Assembly (NCBI GenBank): GCA_030150965.1
Contig: JASLEW010000483.1
Span: forward strand, 1-5,704
Length of the DNA stretch: 5,704 bases
Source of the DNA: Thermoanaerobaculia bacterium
Lineage (GTDB): Bacteria; Acidobacteriota; Thermoanaerobaculia; Multivoradales; UBA5704
Direction of reading: 5' to 3'
Positions 1-5,704 of this stretch are shown piece after piece. Under the pieces are notes generated by a model that was not told the DNA's origin, searched no databases, and saw only the letters and a list, made by a program, of their open reading frames with translations. Within the stretch, counting starts at the first letter, position 1. Every line of letters starts with the position of its first letter. The position numbers were made by a program, and so were the translations under genes.

Positions 1-311
1 CGGCCCTCCTGGCCACCCCCGCCGAGGCCGAGCGCCTGGCGGCTGCCGGCCGGTACGGCGAGGCCGTCCACCTGCTGCTGCTCGCGGTCATCGGCCAGAT
101 CGCCGAGCGCTCCCGCCGCCAGCCGCCGCCGGCGCAGACCAGCCGCGAGCTGATCCAGCTCCTGCCGTTGCGCACCGAGGCCCGGGCCGCCTTCGCCGGC
201 CTGGTCCGCGACGCCGAGCGCGGCCACTTCGGCGGCATCCCCGCCGGCCGCGAGGATTACGAGGTCAACCTGCGGCGCTTCCTGGCCCTCGCCGGCAGGC
301 CGGCGGCATGA
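1..311 (+). CDS. DUF4129 domain protein, C-terminal fragment (5' end outside window)
   Basis: Only the last 102 residues are present, read from base 3 to the TGA at 309-311. The fragment is soluble-looking and helical. It begins with an A-x-x-L-x-x-x-G-R-Y-x-E-A-V type helix, followed by HLLLLAVIGQIAER, a TSREL segment, and a conserved-looking C-terminal part (FAGLVRDAERGHFGG). This spacing of 'GRY-EA', 'T-RE' and 'F--LV---ER---G' is what I know from the DUF4129 C-terminal domain, which normally follows a transmembrane helix and lies in the cytoplasm. Any membrane part must lie upstream. Its biochemical role is not known. The stop overlaps the ATG of the DUF4350 gene by 4 nt (ATGA), so the two are probably translationally coupled. 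DUF4129 genes commonly accompany MoxR/DUF58 operons, which fits the genes downstream. The family call rests on remembered motif pattern, not a profile search. Confidence 0.78.
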   Translation, partial: ALLATPAEAERLAAAGRYGEAVHLLLLAVIGQIAERSRRQPPPAQTSRELIQLLPLRTEARAAFAGLVRDAERGHFGGIPAGREDYEVNLRRFLALAGRPAA

Positions 312-1700
312 GCCCGGCGGCGCGGCCGGCCGAGTCCCCGGGGGGGTTCGCGCCCCGGGCCCCGCTCTGGCTCGCGGCGGTGGTGGCCGGCTCGCTCCTC
401 TTCGCGCTGCTGCTGTCCGCCGGCGGCGGCCTCCCCGGCCGCGCGGTGGCGGCGCCCAGCACCTTCAGCTGGAGCGCCCTGGGACACCGCGCGCTGGCCG
501 AGCTGCTGCGCGCCTCGGGGCTGGGGGTCGCGGCCCGCCAGTCGCGGGACGGCCGCGGCCTGGGTCCCGACCGGCCGCTGGTGCTCGCCGAGCCCGACCC
601 GGCGCGCCTCGGCGACGGCCCGGCCCCGGCCCTGGCCGGCTATCCCTCTTCCCCCTCCAGCCCCTCCAGCCCCTCTGCTCCCCCTGCTCCCCCTGCTCCC
701 TTTGACGGTGCCGGCCGCTCCGACAGCCTGCGCGAGCTGGTGCAGGAGGCGCAGGCCCGCGACGCGTCGCTGGTCGTGGTGCTGCCGAAGTGGCAGGGCC
801 GGCCGCTGCCCGGGCACCCGGGCTGGGTCGGGCCGCTGGCGCTGCGGCCGCCCGGCGAGGCGCAGCGGGTGCTCCAGGCGCTGGCGCTCGCGCCCTGGCC
901 GGACGTGGCCGTGGTGCGGCGCGCGCACCCGGCGTGCCGCGACGCCGAGCGGGACACCCCGGTCGAGGTGGCGCTCGCGCCGGCGCAGCTGCTGGTGCCG
1001 GGCGCCGGCGTGCCCGACGGCGCCCTGGAGCCGATCGTCCGCTGCGGCGACGGCCTGCTGATCGCGCGCGGCTCGAACGCCCACCACGAGACCGTGGTCA
1101 TCGCCGACCCCGACCTGCTCAACAACCAGGGGCTGGGCAGGGCCGGCCACGCCGCCCTGATCCACGATCTGCTGGCGCACCGCCTGCGCGCCCGCGGCGT
1201 CGTCTTCGACGAGACGCTGCACGGCTTCCGGCGCGGCCCCGGCCTGCTCGACCTGGCGCTCGCCCCGCCGCTGCTGCCGGCGACGCTCGCCACCCTGCTG
1301 CTGCTCGCCCTCGCCGTGTGGAGCGGCGCCGCGCGCTTCGGCAAGCCGCTGCCCGCCGCGGCCGGCGCCGCCACCGGCAAGGAGGTGCTGATCGCCAACA
1401 CCGCCGATCTGCTCACCGCGGGCGGCCACGCCGCCGACAGCCTGGCGCGCTACTATCAGATGACGCTGCGCGCCGTGGCCGCCGCCTCGTTCCTGCCGCC
1501 GGACCTGCCGGAGGCCGACCTGCTGGTCCGGTTGGAGGAGCTGGGCGCCGCGCGCGGGGTGGGCCGCCGCCTGGCCGCGCTCGCCCGCGGGGTCCGCGAT
1601 GTCCGCGACGAGCGCGACCTGCCCGCCGCGGCGCCGGCCGCGGCGCGGCGCGCGGCGGCGATGGCCCGCCAGCTCTACCTCTGGCGCATGGAGATGACCG

Positions 1701-1723
<23 letters not shown>
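308..1723 (+). CDS. DUF4350 domain-containing two-pass membrane protein
   Basis: The product is 471 residues. It has a short N-terminus with R6 and R17, a transmembrane helix at about 19-37, a large middle domain, a second helix at about 322-340 followed by R343 and K346, and a C-terminal tail of about 130 residues. By the positive-inside rule both ends are cytoplasmic and the middle is periplasmic (inference). DUF4350-like signatures are S-x-L-G-H-R-A-L-x-E-L-L at 56-67, LVVVLPKW at 155-162, DPDLLNN at 267-273, and FDETLHGFRRG at 300-310 just before the second helix, with RFGKP at 343-347 after it. The family is related to GATase-like/IFT52-type folds as I recall; no catalytic triad is evident and no enzyme activity is claimed. 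The ATG at 308 overlaps the upstream stop by 4 nt, with a weak GCAGG 8 nt before it. The 3' end overlaps the MoxR gene by 23 nt. An in-frame Pro/Ser/Ala repeat at residues 113-131 looks like an insertion between conserved parts. Confidence 0.8.
652..701 (+). repeat. Short in-frame tandem repeat (9-bp units) encoding a Pro/Ser/Ala linker
   Basis: Two perfect copies of CCCCTCCAG (652-660, 661-669) are followed by a transition (670-674) and three copies of CTGCTCCCC (675-683, 684-692, 693-701, the last ending in T). The top strand is strongly pyrimidine-biased. The unit length of 9 bp keeps the frame, so the DUF4350 protein gains a flexible S-S-P / A-P-P linker (about residues 113-131). Here T is frequent at third positions or within codons (CCT, TCT, GCT), unlike the almost pure G/C third positions around it. 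Copy number is likely to vary between relatives by slippage (inference). Confidence 0.8.
1690..1693 (+). promoter_or_regulatory. Ribosome binding site of the MoxR gene
   Basis: GGAG lies 7 nt upstream of the ATG at 1701, inside the end of the DUF4350 gene. It is the best Shine-Dalgarno-like sequence at any junction in the window and supports 1701 as the start. The next upstream ATG (1694) is in the DUF4350 frame, not the MoxR frame. Confidence 0.6.
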
Positions 1724-2657
<934 letters not shown>

Positions 2658-2718
2658 GCCGGCGCCGCGGCCGCTCCGCGAGGCCCACGATCCGCCCCCC
2701 GCCGCCGGCCGGCCGCCC

Positions 2719-4026
2719 ATGCGCCCCACCCGCAAAGCCCTGCTCCTCGCCGCCTGCGGCCTGCCGGTCGCCCTGCTGCCGGTGGTCGCCGAGCCGCGCC
2801 TCTGGGTGCTCTGGCCGGCCTTCCTCTGCGCCCTGGCGCTGGCGCTCGGGCTGGACGCGCAGCTCGCGCCGCGCCCCGCCCAGGTCGATGCCACGCTCGA
2901 CATGCCGGCCCTGCTGCCGGTCGGCGAACCGGCCGAGGCGCGACTGGCGCTGCGCATCGAGGTGCCGCGGGCGGTGGCGGTCACCGTGGCGGTGGACCTC
3001 TCGGAGCGGCTGGCCGCCCAGCCGTGGCAGCGGGTGGTGGCGCCCCCCGCGGGCGTCGTCGTCCGCCTGCCGCTCGCGCCGACGCGGCGCGGCCGGGTCG
3101 CCGTCGACAGCGTGTGGCTGCGGCTGGCCGGGCCGCTCGGCCTGGTCGACCGCACCGTGACGCTGCCGTTCTCGCGCCAGGCGGCGGTGGTGCCCAACAC
3201 GCTGCCGGTGCGCACCGCCGCCCTCCGCCTCGCCACCGACCGCGACTTCCGCGCCGGGCTGAAGATCGAGCGCTACGCCGGCGACGGCACGGAGTTCGAC
3301 TCGCTCAAGGAGTTCGCCGCGGGCGACGACCCGCGCGCCATCGACTGGAAGGCGTCGGCGCACCACCGGCGCCTGGTCGCCCGCCAGCACCGCGCCGAGC
3401 GCAACCACCAGATCGTCCTGGCGGTCGACACCGGCCGGCTGATGTGCGAGCCGCTCCAGGGCATCCCCAAGGTGGACCACGCGGTGACCGCGGCGCTGCT
3501 GCTCGCCTATCTCTCGCTGCGCGCCGGCGACCGCGTCGCCCTGGCGGGCTTCGGCGCCACCCTCGGCCTGTGGATGGAGCCGCGCGGCGGCATGGCGGCC
3601 TTCCAGCAGATCACCCGCCTGGCCAGCCGCATCGACTACTCGCCCGACGAGACCAACTTCACCCTGGGGCTGTCGGCGCTCTCCCAGCGCCTCAACCGGC
3701 GCTCGCTCGCCGTCGTGCTGACCGATTTCGCCGACACCGTGACCGCCGAGCTGATGCTCGACAATCTCGGGCGGCTCGCCGCGCGCCACGTGGTGGTCTT
3801 CGTGGCGCTCCAGGACCCGGGGCTCGCCGCCGCCGCCGCCCAGCCCCCGACGGGGCCGCGGCAGCTCAACCGGGCGGTGGTGGCGGCCACGCTGCTGCGC
3901 GACCGCGAGCTGGTGCTGCGGCAGCTCGCCCGGCGCGGCATCTTCGCCATCGATGCAGCGCCGGCCGAGCTGCATCCGCGGCTGATCAACGCCTATCTCG
4001 AGATCAAGCGCCGCGAGCGCATATGA
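2719..4026 (+). CDS. DUF58 membrane protein with VWA-like domain, probable MoxR partner
   Basis: The product is 435 residues from the ATG at 2719. The reading frame stays open far upstream inside the MoxR gene, but the start at 2719 gives the expected N-terminus, MRPTRKALLL, followed by a two-helix hairpin at about 7-24 and 28-45. A beta-rich region follows, with the TRRGRVAVDSVWLR..GPLGLVDR pattern at 122-145. The DUF58 signature is at 190-214: GTEFDSLKEFAAGDDPR then AIDWKASA. A VWA-like strand IVLAVDTGRLM is at 232-242, and LTDFAD (D336) is a later strand end. In VWA domains the metal site begins DxSxS; here it reads D237-T-G239-R-L241, so both serines are missing. DUF58 proteins are usually encoded next to MoxR and are presumed to be its membrane-anchored adaptor or client. 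No Shine-Dalgarno sequence is visible before 2719. The stop overlaps the next gene by 4 nt. Confidence 0.92.
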   Translation: MRPTRKALLLAACGLPVALLPVVAEPRLWVLWPAFLCALALALGLDAQLAPRPAQVDATLDMPALLPVGEPAEARLALRIEVPRAVAVTVAVDLSERLAAQPWQRVVAPPAGVVVRLPLAPTRRGRVAVDSVWLRLAGPLGLVDRTVTLPFSRQAAVVPNTLPVRTAALRLATDRDFRAGLKIERYAGDGTEFDSLKEFAAGDDPRAIDWKASAHHRRLVARQHRAERNHQIVLAVDTGRLMCEPLQGIPKVDHAVTAALLLAYLSLRAGDRVALAGFGATLGLWMEPRGGMAAFQQITRLASRIDYSPDETNFTLGLSALSQRLNRRSLAVVLTDFADTVTAELMLDNLGRLAARHVVVFVALQDPGLAAAAAQPPTGPRQLNRAVVAATLLRDRELVLRQLARRGIFAIDAAPAELHPRLINAYLEIKRRERI

Positions 4027-5099
4027 TCGTGCCGATGCAGTCCGGGCGCGGCGTCGAGCTGAGGTCGTCGCAGTTCCGCCGGGAGCGCGAGGGCGCCTGG
4101 CGCGAGCTGGAGCGGCTGGTGGACCGCGCCGAGGAGCACGGCCTGCGGCACCTCTCCGCCGCGGAGCTGCAGCAGCTGCCGTCGCTCTACCGCGGCGCGG
4201 TCGGCTCGCTGTCGGTGGCGCGCGCCATCAGCCTGGACCGGAGCCTCCTCGACTACCTGACCGCCCTGGTCTGCCGCGCCCACCTCGCGGTCTACAGCAC
4301 CAAGCAGCGCGCCGGGGAGGCGCTGGCCGCCTTCTTCACCCGGCGGCTGCCGCGCGCCGTGCGCCGCCACCTGCCCTACGTAGCTGCCGCCTGGGCGCTG
4401 CTGCTGCTCGGCGTCCTGGCCGGCTACTGCCTGACCCGCGCCGACTCCGACAGCTTCTACAACCTGGTGGACGACAACCTGGCGCACGGCCGCACGCCCG
4501 CGGCCTCGACCGCGGAGCTGCGCGCCGCGCTCTACGACCGCCAGGGGGGGTGGTCCTCGCTGCTGCCGCTCTTTGCCAGCCTCCTGTTCGCCAACAACGC
4601 GCGCGTCGGCCTGCTCTGCTTCGGTCTCGGCTTCGCCGCCGGCGCGCCGGCCGCCTTCCTGCTCTTCACCAACGGGCTGACCCTGGGCGCGCTGGCGGCG
4701 CTCTACGCCTCGCGCGGGCTCGGCTTCGAGTTCTGGGCCTGGGTCCTGCCGCACGGGGTCACCGAGCTGGGCGCCGTCTGCCTGTGCGGCGCCGCCGGCC
4801 TGGCGATCGGCGGCGCGCTGCTCTTCCCCGGGCGCCAGACGCGCCTGGCGGCCGTCGCGCGGCGCGGCCGGGAGGCGTCGCTGCTGGTCCTGGGCGCGGC
4901 CTTCATGCTGCTCGCCGCCGGGCTGATCGAGGGCATCTTCCGCCAGCTGGTGCAGGACGTCCTGCTGCGCTCCCTGGTGGCGCTCGGCTCGCTGCTCTTC
5001 TGGCTGTGGTACTTCCTCTTCGCCGGCGAGGGCGGCGGGGCCGCCGGCGGCGAGGGCGCCGAACGCGGCGGGGACGATGAGCCGGCACGGATCCGCTGA
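4023..5099 (+). CDS. SpoIIM-like (DUF95) integral membrane protein
   Basis: The product is 358 residues from the ATG at 4023, which overlaps the DUF58 stop as ATGA; an in-frame ATG at 4035 is an alternative start. A cytosolic N-terminus comes first, with FRREREGAWRELERLV, LPSLYRGAVGSLSVARA and LVCRAHLAVYS, all typical of this family. Membrane segments follow at about 119-137, 195-227 (one or two helices, after LLFANNARVG), 246-267, 286-303 and 315-334. Family hallmarks are LPHGVTEL at 242-249 with H244 and E248, FPGRQTR at 268-274, and LLAAGLIEG at 296-304 with E303. A Gly/Ala/Glu-rich tail (335-358) ends the protein. The family is named for SpoIIM of spore-formers, where it works in the engulfment complex, but related proteins occur widely beside MoxR/DUF58 genes in non-sporulating bacteria. 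Nothing here suggests sporulation; a role in a membrane complex with its neighbours is inferred. It overlaps the RDD gene by 23 nt. Confidence 0.9.
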   Translation: MIVPMQSGRGVELRSSQFRREREGAWRELERLVDRAEEHGLRHLSAAELQQLPSLYRGAVGSLSVARAISLDRSLLDYLTALVCRAHLAVYSTKQRAGEALAAFFTRRLPRAVRRHLPYVAAAWALLLLGVLAGYCLTRADSDSFYNLVDDNLAHGRTPAASTAELRAALYDRQGGWSSLLPLFASLLFANNARVGLLCFGLGFAAGAPAAFLLFTNGLTLGALAALYASRGLGFEFWAWVLPHGVTELGAVCLCGAAGLAIGGALLFPGRQTRLAAVARRGREASLLVLGAAFMLLAAGLIEGIFRQLVQDVLLRSLVALGSLLFWLWYFLFAGEGGGAAGGEGAERGGDDEPARIR

Positions 5100-5704
5100 G
5101 CCCGTCCGCGTCCACCAGATGCAGACGCCGGAGGGGATCGCCCTGCCGTTCGTCGTGGCGCCGGTCGGCGAGCGCCTGGGGGCCCTGACGATCGATCTGG
5201 CGATCATCCTGGGCGGCACCATCGCGGTCTGGCTGGCCGGCATCCTGCTCGCCGCGGGCGGCGCCAGGGGGTATGGGCTGGCCCTCGCGGTCCTCGCCAG
5301 CTTCCTGCTGCGCAGCGCCTACTTCGCGCTCTGCGAGGTCAACTGGGGCGGCCGGACGGTCGGCAAGCGGGTGACCGGCCTGCGGGTGATCGCGCGCGAC
5401 GGCGGCCCGCTCGACGCCGGCGCCCTCCTCGCCCGCAACCTGACCCGCGAGGTCGAGCTCTTCCTGCCGCTCACCGTGCTCCTCGCCGGTCCCTCCCTGT
5501 GGCCCGATCTCGCCGGCTGGCAGCTCACCCTGGCGACGCTCTGGGTGTTCGCCTTCGCTTTCCTGCCGCTGTTCAACGCCGACCGCCTGCGCTGCGGCGA
5601 CATCGTCGCCGGCACCCTGGTCGTCCGCCTGCCCGCCGCGGTGCTGCTCTCCGACCTCGCCGCCCGGCCAGGCCGCGCCGAAGGCGGGCGGCGGGCCGGC
5701 GAGG
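5077..5704 (+). CDS. RDD-family membrane protein (3' end outside window)
   Basis: An open frame of 209 codons runs from the ATG at 5077 to the window edge with no stop, so the C-terminus is missing. The segment MQTPEGIALPFVVAPVGERLGALTIDLAII (split: MQTPEG at 15-20, GERLGALTID at 31-40) is the typical N-terminal lead of RDD proteins. The conserved Arg and first Asp are probably R33 and D40; the second Asp is probably D175 in CGDIVAGTLVV (173-183). GGRTVGKRVTGLRVI at 91-105 and RNLTREVE at 120-127 are further family marks. Hydrophobic segments are at about 35-58, 66-86, 127-138 and 148-166. RDD proteins are multi-pass membrane proteins, some proposed to act in transport; no specific substrate can be read here. 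The start overlaps the SpoIIM-like gene by 23 nt; GGGGA at 5070-5074 is too close to be an ideal ribosome site. A second in-frame ATG at 5119 would still retain the domain. The last residues (about 194 on) are Arg/Gly/Ala-rich and look cytosolic. Confidence 0.9.
   Translation, partial: MSRHGSAEPVRVHQMQTPEGIALPFVVAPVGERLGALTIDLAIILGGTIAVWLAGILLAAGGARGYGLALAVLASFLLRSAYFALCEVNWGGRTVGKRVTGLRVIARDGGPLDAGALLARNLTREVELFLPLTVLLAGPSLWPDLAGWQLTLATLWVFAFAFLPLFNADRLRCGDIVAGTLVVRLPAAVLLSDLAARPGRAEGGRRAGE

Noticed and set aside
652..701. CRISPR-like or mobile repeat
   Set aside because: Units are only 9 bp, adjacent, without spacers, and lie in frame inside a gene, so this is a simple tandem repeat.
1621..1665. 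GC palindromic stretch (CGCGG/CCGCG blocks) in the end of the DUF4350 gene
   Set aside because: It is made of Ala/Arg/Pro codons in very GC-rich DNA, with no single long perfect stem, and is expected by composition.
3024..4022. Upstream extension of the SpoIIM-like frame through the DUF58 gene
   Set aside because: The sequence before 4023 is Arg/Pro/Gly-rich antiframe translation; the ATGA at 4023 is the natural coupled start.
3993..5243. Minus-strand open frame opposite the SpoIIM-like gene
   Set aside because: Gln/Glu/Arg/Gly-rich product without domains, mirrored from a hydrophobic membrane protein.

Overview
The window is a densely coded, very GC-rich stretch (about three quarters G+C by eye) with G or C at nearly every third codon position. 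All genes lie on the + strand and read like one operon. The composition, together with the order DUF4129 / DUF4350 / MoxR / DUF58 / SpoIIM-like / RDD, suggests a high-GC Pseudomonadota-like bacterium. That is an inference: no ribosomal or taxonomic marker is present. The operon extends past both ends of the window, so its promoter and terminator are not seen.

Layout: (i) 1-311, the C-terminal end of a DUF4129 protein; (ii) 308-1723, a two-pass membrane protein of the DUF4350 type; (iii) 1701-2657, a MoxR-family AAA+ ATPase with intact Walker A, Walker B, sensor 1 and sensor 2 motifs; (iv) a 61-bp gap, the only non-coding DNA here, with a strong GC hairpin straddling the MoxR stop codon; (v) 2719-4026, a DUF58 membrane protein with a von Willebrand A-like domain; (vi) 4023-5099, a SpoIIM-like (DUF95) multi-pass membrane protein; (vii) 5077 to the end, an RDD-family membrane protein whose 3' end lies beyond the window. 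Four of the five junctions overlap, two by 4 nt and two by 23 nt, which implies translational coupling.

How the genes may work together (inference from family knowledge): MoxR ATPases are usually encoded beside a VWA-domain partner and are thought to act as chaperone-like remodelers. Here MoxR would be the cytosolic motor, DUF58 its membrane-anchored partner, and DUF4129, DUF4350, SpoIIM-like and RDD proteins would form an inner-membrane assembly. This gene set recurs in many bacteria, but its substrate and physiological role are poorly defined, so it is the best candidate here for a little-described system. The gene set itself is not new.

Local oddities: an in-frame Pro/Ser/Ala simple repeat in the DUF4350 gene, a perfect 10-bp inverted repeat at the MoxR stop, loss of both MIDAS serines in the DUF58 protein, and two runs of seven G inside coding sequence. 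No tRNA, rRNA, CRISPR, insertion sequence or phage gene was seen.
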